The position numbers were made by a program, and so were the translations under genes. This document shows, one piece after another, positions 22,413 through 31,340 of a stretch of 41,017 nt of DNA. The notes below the pieces were generated by a model. It was not told where the DNA came from, ran no database searches, and saw nothing but the letters and a program-made list of their open reading frames with translations. Source of the DNA: a virus. The stretch spans positions 1 to 41,017 of IMG/VR virus record IMGVR_UViG_3300032020_000022. One strand, written 5' to 3'. The stretch's first letter is position 1. The number at the start of each line of letters is the position of its first letter.

Positions 22413-23036
22413 ATGACAGAGGAAACGACCTTCAAATTCAATAATGATGGTTCCATTGACATCCCTGTAGATAATAAACCTGTTAGATTTGTTAAGGAAT
22501 CTGATTTATTGGCTGTAAAAGGTGGAGCAGAGAGTAAGGTGAAGGAGTGGGAGACTAAGGAAACCCAGTTTAATACCAGTCTTGCCGAAGCCAACCGCCT
22601 CAGGGATGAGGAACACCAAAACCTTCTCAAAACTCAGGCTGCCCATGAGCAGTTGAAATCCACACACTCCGATTATGACACCTTGAAAACCAAGGTGGGT
22701 GAGTTGGAAAAAGAGAATGGCTCCCACAAGGAGAGTATTGGCAAACATGAAACCGAACTTGCCAATAGGATACGCTATAATCTCATTACCTTCCATAGTG
22801 TAACCGAGGAATCGTTAAAAGGCAAAGACCTTAGCCAACTTAGGAACATTGAGGAAGCCGCCAAGATACTTGGTCCTGGTAAGAAAGGTGGACCAGCAAA
22901 CTATGATGGCGGTGGTGGTCCTCCAGGTGGTGGAAGTGCCCCTGAAAAACCGATAGATAGGGCACATAGGATTCTTGAAGAGCATGAGGCTAAGGGACAT
23001 AGAATTGGTGCAAGAGCCTCAGCCGTAATTAAATAA
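22413..23036 (+). CDS. Capsid scaffold protein
   Basis: 207 residues. The N-terminal strand region (MTEETTFKFNNDGSID) is followed by a long charged coiled coil (about 35-115), a Gly-Pro-rich spacer (GGGGPPGGGS, about 167-176), and a basic C-terminal helix that would bind the capsid protein. This layout, right before the major capsid gene and behind its own promoter, is typical of phage scaffolds. GAAAGGAG upstream. Confidence 0.82.
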   Translation: MTEETTFKFNNDGSIDIPVDNKPVRFVKESDLLAVKGGAESKVKEWETKETQFNTSLAEANRLRDEEHQNLLKTQAAHEQLKSTHSDYDTLKTKVGELEKENGSHKESIGKHETELANRIRYNLITFHSVTEESLKGKDLSQLRNIEEAAKILGPGKKGGPANYDGGGGPPGGGSAPEKPIDRAHRILEEHEAKGHRIGARASAVIK

Positions 23037-23050
23037 GGAGGTAAACTAAA

Positions 23051-24121
23051 TTGACTGCTTCAGGTGGGCATTGGAAAACCCTTGCAGAAGCACAAAAGCT
23101 AACCCAGTCTAGCAAGATAGCTGGTGTCTTTGAGGAGGATATTAAGCGGAATAACCCTTTGGAAAGAATACCAGTAGCTCAGGCAGCAGGAACAGGTCTA
23201 AAGATAGAGTGGTTAAGGGAAAATACAACCACTGAGGATGAAGTGGTAGAGGCTGCTGTTGGAGACCAGTTGGTTTGGGGTGAGAGTGTAGAATATACCG
23301 AGGTTGAATCAACCCTCAGGTATCTCTATATCCAGAGGAAATTAGACCGTTATGTCCAGAATATCTATGGGACTTACAACGACTACAAGGCTCAGGTATT
23401 GCTGGAATGTGAGAAAGGTCTAAGGCGGAAGTTAGGTGATAGGTTAATCTATGCTGATACCACTTATGGTGGTGCTCCAACCCAGTTTGATGGATTCCAT
23501 GCTTTAGCCGCAGAACGAGGTGCTCCTTGGACAACCTCAGCCACAACCAATAGCAAGCTGAACATGGATATGGGTGCTCCTGCTGCATTGAGCCTGTTGT
23601 ATCTCAGAACCATGTTGGATGCTATGGTATTTGGTGTGGATGAGATTTGGGTTCCACCCCAGATTGGTATTCGCCTTGATGCTGCCTACGAGGAAAAAGG
23701 TATAACAAGTCTGGTAGGTAATATGGTAACAAACCTTTTAACCAGAGGTTATAACGATATTGGTAAACCAATCCTATTCTTTGCAGGTGTGCCAATAGTC
23801 CGAACCGATTTCCTAGTTCGTGAGCAGGTATCTACTGGGACAGGTTCATCCAGCGATAAGCGAGGCAAGTATTCCTCAACCGAAGCCTTCTCTCTATTCT
23901 GTGTTAGGTTTGGTAATGTAATAGAGAAGGACCCAGGTGTCTGTTTTGCCTATGGTGGAACTGAGGGTGCTGGAGACCTATATGAACTGTGGACTTGGGA
24001 CAGGCTAGAGGACTTCAATGCAGGTGGTATGCGATTGGACAGTTATGGAACTGTGCTACTAGGTTCCACAAAATGTCTCGGAAGGATTTTTGACATTGCG
24101 GATGACGCAATCGTTGTGTGA
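23051..24121 (+). CDS. Major capsid protein (HK97 fold)
   Basis: 356 residues starting at TTG 23051 with GGAGG ten bases upstream. Features of HK97-type capsids in this phage group: helical N terminus (SKIAGVFEEDIKRNNPLERIP), long E-loop/strand region (EYTEVESTLRYLYIQRKL), spine helix (ALSLLYLRTMLDAMVFG), and the C-terminal domain with FCVRFGNVIEKDPG and LLGSTKCLGRIFDI. Follows the scaffold and precedes a cement-type protein. Confidence 0.88.
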   Translation: MTASGGHWKTLAEAQKLTQSSKIAGVFEEDIKRNNPLERIPVAQAAGTGLKIEWLRENTTTEDEVVEAAVGDQLVWGESVEYTEVESTLRYLYIQRKLDRYVQNIYGTYNDYKAQVLLECEKGLRRKLGDRLIYADTTYGGAPTQFDGFHALAAERGAPWTTSATTNSKLNMDMGAPAALSLLYLRTMLDAMVFGVDEIWVPPQIGIRLDAAYEEKGITSLVGNMVTNLLTRGYNDIGKPILFFAGVPIVRTDFLVREQVSTGTGSSSDKRGKYSSTEAFSLFCVRFGNVIEKDPGVCFAYGGTEGAGDLYELWTWDRLEDFNAGGMRLDSYGTVLLGSTKCLGRIFDIADDAIVV

Positions 24122-24160
24122 GGATAGTAGTATAAAAATACCTTAAGGAGGAAAAAACGG

Positions 24161-25081
24161 ATGACTATAAAAATTTTCAAACCAACCCATAAGTTAATCA
24201 ACAAGAATGGTGCGGTGCTGTGGTTGCCTGCCAATGTGGTCGGTGGTAGAGCACAGATGGGAGAACCTGACCTCTATACTGAGAGTTCAAACCAGCTTTA
24301 CCCGCTAGGAGCCAAGTTGGAGTTTGCTGATGGTAGGGTATTTAGGTATTGTAAGCATGGGGCTACAATCACCATAGATGCTACTGCTGGACCTGCCCTA
24401 CTATTGGTCAATGCCAATGCTGCTCCAGGTGCTACAGGTTATGCAGGCACAGATGGATTTGAGGGAAACCTTTATGCGGCTGCTGTTGTTGGTCAGGAGT
24501 ATGTTGACCTGTGGACTATAATTGCGGCTGCTGGCACTGGCTACAGGACAACCGTCTTTGCTGAGAATTTCTTTGAGGATGGTATGTTAGCAACCTATCC
24601 TACATCCCACCTATGTGAGTATAGGATTTGTGGTAGTGAAATTACCACTACCCCATACACCAGAGTTTATCTTGATGCTCCACTAAAGACTGCCCTTACT
24701 GTAGGAACAGCAGGAGCCTACATATCAAGTGGAACAACTATGGTAGGGTCCTCTGGTGGGACTGGTGTTACTGCCTACCCATCCATCTACTCTCAGGTAA
24801 AGGCTGAGGATGCAGAAGGAACTACCTTTACAAGTGCTGTAGGGGTATCCCTTACAAATGCCTACACGGTTAACTACTTTGGCTGGATTCAGAGAAGGGG
24901 TCGTTGTATCATTACACCTAATCCTTATTTTGGTGATGATGCCAATGAGCGGGAAGCCTATATGATTCCAGGTGGTGGAATGACTTTGAAGGCTGCTGAT
25001 GGAACTCAAAGAATAGGTTATCTGACCCAGCGAACCGTAAGTGGGTATGGTGATTTGGAAATCTGGTTAACGCTAGAGTAA
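24161..25081 (+). CDS. Capsid-associated (cement-type) protein, 306 aa
   Basis: Contains YPLGAKLEFADGRVFRYCKHGA near residues 45-66, a stretch often seen in proteins encoded just after the major capsid gene in uncultured phages. The rest is Gly/Ala/Thr-rich beta structure, ending QRIGYLTQRTVSGYGDLEIWLTLE-like strands. Probably a minor capsid or decoration protein. TAAGGAGG upstream of the ATG. Confidence 0.72.
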   Translation: MTIKIFKPTHKLINKNGAVLWLPANVVGGRAQMGEPDLYTESSNQLYPLGAKLEFADGRVFRYCKHGATITIDATAGPALLLVNANAAPGATGYAGTDGFEGNLYAAAVVGQEYVDLWTIIAAAGTGYRTTVFAENFFEDGMLATYPTSHLCEYRICGSEITTTPYTRVYLDAPLKTALTVGTAGAYISSGTTMVGSSGGTGVTAYPSIYSQVKAEDAEGTTFTSAVGVSLTNAYTVNYFGWIQRRGRCIITPNPYFGDDANEREAYMIPGGGMTLKAADGTQRIGYLTQRTVSGYGDLEIWLTLE

Positions 25082-25091
25082 AAGGAATGGA

Positions 25092-25116
25092 GAGGGAGGG
25101 CTAACTACCCTCCCTC
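25092..25116. terminator. Intergenic GC-rich hairpin
   Basis: GAGGGAGGG (25092-25100) and CCCTCCCTC (25108-25116) form a perfect 9-base stem with a 7-base loop between the cement-type gene and the next gene. There is no T-run, so it is more likely a partial terminator or mRNA-stabilising/processing hairpin that raises capsid mRNA levels. Confidence 0.6.
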
Positions 25117-25137
25117 CTTCATAATAGGAGGAAAACA

Positions 25138-25350
25138 ATGCCGATGGCAGTGGATAATTTAACACCTGATAGTTCAACCGTAGCCATCAGGGATGCTATC
25201 TCCGCCTCAATACAACAATGTATGACTGAGCCAATCCCAGAGGGCTATGATGTTCAGGAAAGTAATAAACAAAAATGGTGTAGTGGAAAAGTCTATGGGA
25301 TTGCCCGTGATAAAACTGGAAAATCCCTAAATGAAGGTAGACAACAGTGA
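25138..25350 (+). CDS. Small structural-region protein, 70 aa
   Basis: Begins MPMAVDNLTPDSSTVAIRDA, with QKWCSGKVYGIARDKTGKSL near the C terminus. Mostly helical. Similar short proteins lie among head genes of other phages, function unknown. AGGAGG at 25127-25132. The stop overlaps the start of the endonuclease gene. Confidence 0.68.
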   Translation: MPMAVDNLTPDSSTVAIRDAISASIQQCMTEPIPEGYDVQESNKQKWCSGKVYGIARDKTGKSLNEGRQQ

Positions 25351-25766
25351 AGGTGCTAAGTGATATACAGATTGGATATTTGGCTGGGATAATTGATGGA
25401 GAAGGTTTTATTACCTTAACCAAATCACCAGATAGGCAAATGCAACCTAGAGTTGGTATTAGTAATACTGACCTTGACCTAATGAATACTATAGCCGATT
25501 GGGTCGGTGATGCTAATATACTAAGAGAATCCAAAGGTAGTAATAGGCAGAAGGATGCTTTTAGGATTCAATGGCAAGGTAGAGCCAAAATTCTGGAAAT
25601 CCTTGAGTTTATTGAGCCTTATCTTATTGTTAAGAAGGCACATGCCCAATTAGTTATAGCATGGATAAAATTCCGAATGAATGGTTATTCTGAAATTGAT
25701 TTGGGTAATGGTTATATAAATGGTATAAGAGTCCTTAATATGAAGGGCAAAAAGGAGATGTTATAA
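25347..25766 (+). CDS. Free-standing LAGLIDADG homing endonuclease
   Basis: 139 residues with a single LAGLIDADG motif at 11-20 (YLAGIIDGEG); single-motif enzymes act as homodimers. The C-terminal half (AHAQLVIAWIKFRMNG) fits the family. GTG start overlaps the previous stop by four bases and its stop overlaps the next ATG, so it has been inserted neatly between two structural genes without disrupting either. Selfish function; the recognition site is probably a homologous late-operon locus. Confidence 0.88.
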   Translation: MKVLSDIQIGYLAGIIDGEGFITLTKSPDRQMQPRVGISNTDLDLMNTIADWVGDANILRESKGSNRQKDAFRIQWQGRAKILEILEFIEPYLIVKKAHAQLVIAWIKFRMNGYSEIDLGNGYINGIRVLNMKGKKEML

Positions 25767-26116
25767 TGATACCTAAAGCGTCAAGATGGTTTACCGTAAC
25801 TATAGCTGCAAGCGGGACTACCTCCAGCGAAACTGACCTAGGTAGCGAATTTGAGGATATACAGGTTTATAATCCAGCTTTGGATATTGCTACCATAACG
25901 GTTAAGCCTAGTAGGGTAAGTGGTGATACTGCAGTTCAGGCTTATACCTTCAATGATGGTGCCACTGGTGATTTTGTTAATACTATCACAGCCAGGGCTA
26001 CCGCTGGGATGAACCTGTTTAAGAACATTTGTGCTAGATTTGTAACCCTTATCCTTGGGGCAGCCCAAACTGGAGGGGCTAGAACCTTTTATGTGAGAGG
26101 AATTAATCCGCTATAA
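25766..26116 (+). CDS. Virion beta-sandwich protein, 116 aa
   Basis: Thr/Ala-rich, all-beta in appearance (WFTVTIAASGTTSSETDLG, ... GGARTFYVRGINPL). The pattern resembles small head- or tail-associated proteins encoded before the tail tip. Exact role unknown. AAAGGAG is in the endonuclease gene's end. Confidence 0.62.
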   Translation: MIPKASRWFTVTIAASGTTSSETDLGSEFEDIQVYNPALDIATITVKPSRVSGDTAVQAYTFNDGATGDFVNTITARATAGMNLFKNICARFVTLILGAAQTGGARTFYVRGINPL

Positions 26117-26128
26117 AGGAGTTGCCAA

Positions 26129-28882
26129 ATGCGGAGTTTGACTGGTTCCTATGCAGACCTGACTACAGCCCAGAGAGCAGCCACGAGGACTCCATACCTG
26201 CGGTTGCTGTTTTGGAATACTCCCAATTATACCTATACTACTGCGGATGCAACCAACAGAATTAAATATGTTTATAATTGGGAGGAGCCTTATGGTGGTG
26301 GAGCAACCCTCAGATTAGCCAACTATGATGGACACTTTACTGCCCTAAACCTTCGTGGTTACAAGGTTGATATTGGTTTTGGCTACAATACAGCTAGTGG
26401 TAATTTATACCATAATGTCCGCAGGGTTTATGTTCTTTACCAACGAGACCTTTCTATGGAGGGTGAACTCCAAACCGAGTTTACCTGTATTGATGATTGG
26501 GCTATCATGGCGGCATCCACTGTTATAGCCGCAGGTAAAAAGTTATCAGGAACTATGGTTGGATTATTCACCCAATTAGAAACTGTAACTGGAGGAACAT
26601 CAAATGCTACAGGTAAAGTTTGGGGAGCAGGTAGTAATTACATTATAGTTATAGGAGTAACTGGAACCTTCTCCGCTGGTGAAACAGTTACAGGTGGAAC
26701 CTCAGGTGCTCAGGTAACTGGGATAACCATTACTGCCCAATCGGCTGCTGGTGGTGGAGGTTGGAACCGAGATACTACCATCCTACAGATATTAACCTCA
26801 ATAACCAGTGGGATATTAACTGGAATAACCTTAGACTCCGATGACCCTGCTGCCACTATAAATACCTATTCACCACTCTACGCAACGGATATTGGTGAGA
26901 GGGTTAGAACCATAGTTAGGCAACTACTCCAAATGTCTAAATGTGGTGCTAGGTTGGAGAATGACGATAAGCTCCATATCCTATATCTGAATACTGCTAC
27001 CGCTGCCCAATATAGTTATGATTCCGACCACGCCTTTTTCGTAGATATTAGGGAGCGAGGATTGATAATTCCTAATACTGTGATTATGGTGGATAATCTT
27101 CCACAAGTTACGGGAGAAACCTATAGCTACTACGGCACGGATGATGATGATAGTTCGGTGGCTGCCTTTGGAGCCATTACCACCATTGAGGTTAATCCAA
27201 CCATCCAATCTAATGCTGAGGCTTTGGCTAGGGCTACAGCCTGGATAGCCCAACGGGTAGCCGAGGCTAATCAAGGTAGAATAGTAGCACCAATGAATTG
27301 TGCTCAGGAACTCTATGATATGATAGAGGCTGTTGATACCAGAGCCAATGTAACGGTTACTGGTAGGGTAGGTAGGATAGACCATATCTATGACCCTGAG
27401 AATGGAATCTACAATATAGAATTGAGGTTAGGTGGGCTGCTAGAGAGGGCTGGTGCTTTCCTACCAACTCCTGATGCCGTTGAATGGGATATAAGGGATA
27501 TATCCATAACCACTCCCAAAGACCCTGTAGTGTTGAGAAAGGTAGTTTATCCTTGGCAGTTATGGAAGTCGGTTCAACCTTATGTTTGTGATTTAACCTT
27601 CAGTTCGGTGGATAAGAACCACATTAGTTGGGCAGCAGGAAGTATTAAGTTTAAGGATGGTTCATCCCTAACTATAAGTGCTGGAACTAATGTGGCTATA
27701 GCCGCTCCTGGTTGGTTATACTTCACTGAAGGTAGTGCTACCCTGACTTATACTACCACCTTTGATGACACCGTGGCTCCAACCCATGGCTTGGTAGCCT
27801 TTGTAGCTCCTGGCTTGGAAACTGGTGCAACAGCATTGATTATTCCTGCTGCTGGTAAGGCACCATTACTAAATGCCGATGTTATTACCTGTATGACCCT
27901 ATCAGCCTTGACAGCAAATTGTGGAACTCTAACCGCTGGGACTATTGATGGTGTTACCGTTAAGGGTGGTGGTGGGAATGTCCTCATTGATTATTCTGGT
28001 TGCCATATCACTGGTCAGTATATTGATTTCTACTATGGTGCTACCAAGAAAGGTTATATTGATGGCGTTGCTGCGGGACTTCTTATAGCTGGCTCTCCTG
28101 ATACGGGGTTGCAATTACTCTGTGCTCGTGATTTGAAAATAGGCAATACGTCATCTAGTTATGGTGTATCTATAACAGCAGGGAAGACAGCAGTAGCTCC
28201 TACGGCTAACGCACTTGAGTTATATTCTAATGATTACATAGGTATGAATCCTGAAGGTGGTTTTTATGTAGATTCGGCATACCTATATATTAGTGGCACA
28301 ACAATAAGACCTACTGACCCTGCGGGACTAAACCTTGGTAGTGCTACCAATTACTACGATACAGTCCACTGTGTAGCTCTCAACTACAAATGTCCCTTAC
28401 CTATAATTGATAATCCTCTACGGAAACTCCGTCAAATGAAGGAAATTGATAGATTAGTAACCCTTGAGGATGTTGATAAGGAGCATTTGGGAAGGATAAC
28501 ACGAAGGAAAGTAAAGAAGGCGGGAGGTTCGCTAACTCTTCCCTTTGAAGATAAGGATTCATTCCCTATTGAGATTCTTGATATTCCTGATGAGGAAGAT
28601 TATAAGGAAGCAGATGAAGCCCATAATATAAATCTACAGCGCAGGCAAAGACTCCAAGATACTATGGAAGCACATATAAAGGAACTTGAAACTGAGGTAA
28701 ATTTTGAAAGACGTGAACACTTGGTTAAAGATATTGATAGGATAGAGAAGCGATTAAAGGAACCAATGGTTAAATATGAACCTGCTACTGGAGTATCCGC
28801 TTCAGGTCAAATTTGGTTACTAATAAAAGCTGTCCAAGAATTAGCTGATAAGGTTGAGGCTTTGGAGGCAAGATTACCATGA
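26129..28882 (+). CDS. Tail tip / tail fibre protein, 917 aa
   Basis: Residues about 1-450 look like a tail hub: WNTPNYTYTTADATNRIKY, EATAW-type helix (RATAWIAQRVAEANQGR) and GRVGRIDHIYDPENG, including a VTGGTS repeat insert near 150-200. Residues about 540-760 are Gly/Thr-rich fibre-like beta sequence. The end (GLNLGSATNYYDTVHC, then QIWLLIKAVQELADKVEALE) resembles the trimerising tail of fibre proteins with a terminal coiled coil; the hallmark catalytic motif of S74 chaperones is not evident. It probably links the short tail to host recognition. Confidence 0.75.
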   Translation: MRSLTGSYADLTTAQRAATRTPYLRLLFWNTPNYTYTTADATNRIKYVYNWEEPYGGGATLRLANYDGHFTALNLRGYKVDIGFGYNTASGNLYHNVRRVYVLYQRDLSMEGELQTEFTCIDDWAIMAASTVIAAGKKLSGTMVGLFTQLETVTGGTSNATGKVWGAGSNYIIVIGVTGTFSAGETVTGGTSGAQVTGITITAQSAAGGGGWNRDTTILQILTSITSGILTGITLDSDDPAATINTYSPLYATDIGERVRTIVRQLLQMSKCGARLENDDKLHILYLNTATAAQYSYDSDHAFFVDIRERGLIIPNTVIMVDNLPQVTGETYSYYGTDDDDSSVAAFGAITTIEVNPTIQSNAEALARATAWIAQRVAEANQGRIVAPMNCAQELYDMIEAVDTRANVTVTGRVGRIDHIYDPENGIYNIELRLGGLLERAGAFLPTPDAVEWDIRDISITTPKDPVVLRKVVYPWQLWKSVQPYVCDLTFSSVDKNHISWAAGSIKFKDGSSLTISAGTNVAIAAPGWLYFTEGSATLTYTTTFDDTVAPTHGLVAFVAPGLETGATALIIPAAGKAPLLNADVITCMTLSALTANCGTLTAGTIDGVTVKGGGGNVLIDYSGCHITGQYIDFYYGATKKGYIDGVAAGLLIAGSPDTGLQLLCARDLKIGNTSSSYGVSITAGKTAVAPTANALELYSNDYIGMNPEGGFYVDSAYLYISGTTIRPTDPAGLNLGSATNYYDTVHCVALNYKCPLPIIDNPLRKLRQMKEIDRLVTLEDVDKEHLGRITRRKVKKAGGSLTLPFEDKDSFPIEILDIPDEEDYKEADEAHNINLQRRQRLQDTMEAHIKELETEVNFERREHLVKDIDRIEKRLKEPMVKYEPATGVSASGQIWLLIKAVQELADKVEALEARLP

Positions 28883-29085
28883 TTAGGAATATGATAACTA
28901 AGATGTTGATGCTGTGGCTTGCTGGGTTGGCTTTTGCTATATTCCTATGCTTATACCTAAGTGGTGGAGAATTGATGTTATATGAGGATATAGCCAGCAT
29001 TAGGTTAGCCGAGCTAATAATCTATTCTGGTATTCTAGGTTATACCATATATGAATGTGTTAGGTATTATAGGAGGGGAAGTTAA
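28879..29085 (+). CDS. Two-span membrane protein, 68 aa, holin candidate
   Basis: Spans at about 10-28 (LMLWLAGLAFAIFLCLYLS) and 46-60 (LIIYSGILGYTIYEC), basic C terminus RYYRRGS. The start overlaps the fibre gene stop (ATGA) with GGAGG upstream. Holins often follow tail fibre genes, so this is an alternative to the 7887 gene as holin. Confidence 0.65.
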   Translation: MIRNMITKMLMLWLAGLAFAIFLCLYLSGGELMLYEDIASIRLAELIIYSGILGYTIYECVRYYRRGS

Positions 29086-29274
29086 ATGGATGGGTTACTA
29101 TTAAATTTATTAAGCAAACCACCCTACACCAATATGGGAGCCAGAAGTAAAATTGGTGAGTTGGTCAATGCTCCACCAATGTCTATTATTACCATTAAAC
29201 GGATTACTGATACTACCAATTCCCAACGGAGGTTAGCCATAGCACAGGAACAAAGGAAGAATTGGTGGGAATAA
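29086..29274 (+). CDS. Hypothetical protein, 62 aa
   Basis: Begins MDGLLLNLLSKPPYTNMG and ends QEQRKNWWE. Starts at the base after the membrane protein's stop, with AGGAGGGG upstream. No family or motif recognised. Confidence 0.6.
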   Translation: MDGLLLNLLSKPPYTNMGARSKIGELVNAPPMSIITIKRITDTTNSQRRLAIAQEQRKNWWE

Positions 29275-29286
29275 AGGAGGATAAGG

Positions 29287-31242
29287 ATGCAAGGATTAAC
29301 GCTTCCACAATTTAGGACATTACTTAGGATTGATTTGAAAGACCCAGGAACCATCTGGGCTGATGGTGAATTGAACAGATGTATCCAAAAGGCTGTAAAT
29401 GACCTTAGCCGTTATATGCCATTGGAGAAGATTTACGAGGAAACATTATCCTTCACGGTTACTGATGAAAGTATTACTATGCCAGCAGCGGCTAGTGCTA
29501 CAGCCATAACAGGTGCCATAACCCTGAATTTATTAGCCAATGGTGATTTACTAACCATAACTGATTACACTCCTGAAGTTCCTAGGAGATTGACGGTTAC
29601 CTTGACTGATGCTGACTATTCGGTTACAGCCCTAACCATCATAGTGAAAGGTTATGACCAGGATGGTAACTACATTGAGGAGAGTTGGTATCTAAAGGAT
29701 TTAAGGGTAACAGCAGTAGCCTACCAAGGTAAATTATACTTCAAGAGGATTACCGAAGTTGAGGTAAACAATATTGCTGGCTCTGCCGCAGCAGGTGATA
29801 CCATTAGCATAGGAACTGGTAATGCCTATGATTCATTTATATTCATAGCCAATAAACCAATCAGACCTGAAAGTGAGGTAGTTACTAATGCCACTGGGAC
29901 AGCCATTACCCTTGTTAGGGATACTGACTACAGGATGGATTTTATCAATGGAGCCATCAAATTTATTAGTGAGGATTCAGGTTTAACAGCCTCAGTAATT
30001 ACTACAACGGATGGAACCTCTGTTACCTGTTCTGCCGATGCTTCAACCAAACTTCCTATTGGAACAAAAATCCGTATTGATAGTGAGGTAATGTTGGTTA
30101 CTGCTGTAACCACAGTTACCCTTACTGTTACCCGTGGTTATGCAGGAACTACAGCAGCAACCCACATAGCCACAAGCACTATTTATATTGGTGGTATGGC
30201 AGCAGGAATAGCCTACCTAATTAGTTATACCAAATCCCGATTAGGTATCAATATTGGTTCCTTATTGCCTGTAGTTACCAGAATCCAAAGGGTAGAATAT
30301 CCTGTTGACCAAGTGCCCCAGCAATTTGTTGCCTTCAATATGTTTGGGGACTTCATGTATATAGCCAGTAAGGTAACTGGTAAATCCCAAGAGGAAATGT
30401 CCACCACTACCGAACATCTAGCCATCTACTATGAAAGGATGCATTTCCCTCCAGGTGAAGGAAGTCCTGCCAGTTATCCATCAGTATTGGATGAGGTAAT
30501 TGCTATAGGTGCTGGTGGTTATGCCTTGCTGATAGAAGCACAACAGTATGAACAGCAGGCTGTTACTGACCTTGCCAGTCTAAGGACTGAGTTAGGTTAT
30601 ATCACAGCGGTTCATACCTCATTTGCCACAGCTATAGGTAAGGTGATAACCTACCTAGAAACTAATACCAATCAGAATACCCAGTATTGGTTAACCAAAC
30701 TAACCACTGATATAGCCGAATTAAGGGATGCCATGGTAGATTCGTTGACAAATGCCCATACCTACTTAAATGCGGTGGCTACTACCGACCTTGGCAAGGC
30801 TAATGTAGGTGCTGAGGCATATACCGAGGCAGGTGATGATAAAATCAATGTGGTTAATCTAGGTTCTAGGGTAGCTGAAAACTATGCTGATTTTTCCAGA
30901 GCTAGGGTAGATATAGCCAACGCCAGGATTGCTGCTGCTATGGCTTACATCCAAGAAGCTGGAATAAGGTTAAGCAATCTATCAACCTATACATCACAGG
31001 CTAGTGGTTGGAGTGATGTAGCCGCTGGGTTTATCTCCGAAGCCCAGCAACACCTACAAAGGATAGATAGATATTTGGCTGAGGCTGGTATCTATAGTGA
31101 GGCAGCCAATGGTGATTTGGTCCTATCAGATAGATTCAGGACTGAGGGATTAAATAGACTTAATGAGTTCCACCAAATCCTAAAAAGCAAGGCTGAATAC
31201 AGAAGGCGGACATCATCAATTCCATTAAAACAGCCCGCTTGA
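29287..31242 (+). CDS. Adaptor-like virion protein with coiled-coil tail, 651 aa
   Basis: The N terminus (FRTLLRIDLKDPG..WADGELNRCIQKAVNDLSRYMP, residues about 8-45) resembles head-tail adaptor proteins that dock under the portal. Beta-rich domains follow, including IDSEVMLVTAV...VTRGYAGTTAATH (about 265-300), a common virion module. The C-terminal 230 residues are long helices (ARVDIANARIAAAMAYIQEAG). Likely joins head and short tail. Last gene of the late operon, ahead of the shared terminator. Confidence 0.7.
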   Translation: MQGLTLPQFRTLLRIDLKDPGTIWADGELNRCIQKAVNDLSRYMPLEKIYEETLSFTVTDESITMPAAASATAITGAITLNLLANGDLLTITDYTPEVPRRLTVTLTDADYSVTALTIIVKGYDQDGNYIEESWYLKDLRVTAVAYQGKLYFKRITEVEVNNIAGSAAAGDTISIGTGNAYDSFIFIANKPIRPESEVVTNATGTAITLVRDTDYRMDFINGAIKFISEDSGLTASVITTTDGTSVTCSADASTKLPIGTKIRIDSEVMLVTAVTTVTLTVTRGYAGTTAATHIATSTIYIGGMAAGIAYLISYTKSRLGINIGSLLPVVTRIQRVEYPVDQVPQQFVAFNMFGDFMYIASKVTGKSQEEMSTTTEHLAIYYERMHFPPGEGSPASYPSVLDEVIAIGAGGYALLIEAQQYEQQAVTDLASLRTELGYITAVHTSFATAIGKVITYLETNTNQNTQYWLTKLTTDIAELRDAMVDSLTNAHTYLNAVATTDLGKANVGAEAYTEAGDDKINVVNLGSRVAENYADFSRARVDIANARIAAAMAYIQEAGIRLSNLSTYTSQASGWSDVAAGFISEAQQHLQRIDRYLAEAGIYSEAANGDLVLSDRFRTEGLNRLNEFHQILKSKAEYRRRTSSIPLKQPA

Positions 31243-31305
31243 GATTAGACGGTTGAAGGAGTCCTGACCAAGTAATATGTGGTAGCAGGTCTAACCTTTA
31301 GCTGT

Positions 31306-31337
31306 AAGGGCTAGGAAGTGGCAATAACCTAGCCCTT
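31306..31337. terminator. Bidirectional terminator between converging arms
   Basis: AAGGGCTAGG (31306-31315) and CCTAGCCCTT (31328-31337) make a perfect 10-base stem with a 12-base loop, in the gap between the last late gene and the end of the DNA polymerase gene. T/A-rich flanks are short, but symmetry and place fit a terminator used from both sides. Confidence 0.75.
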
Positions 31338-31340
31338 TAT

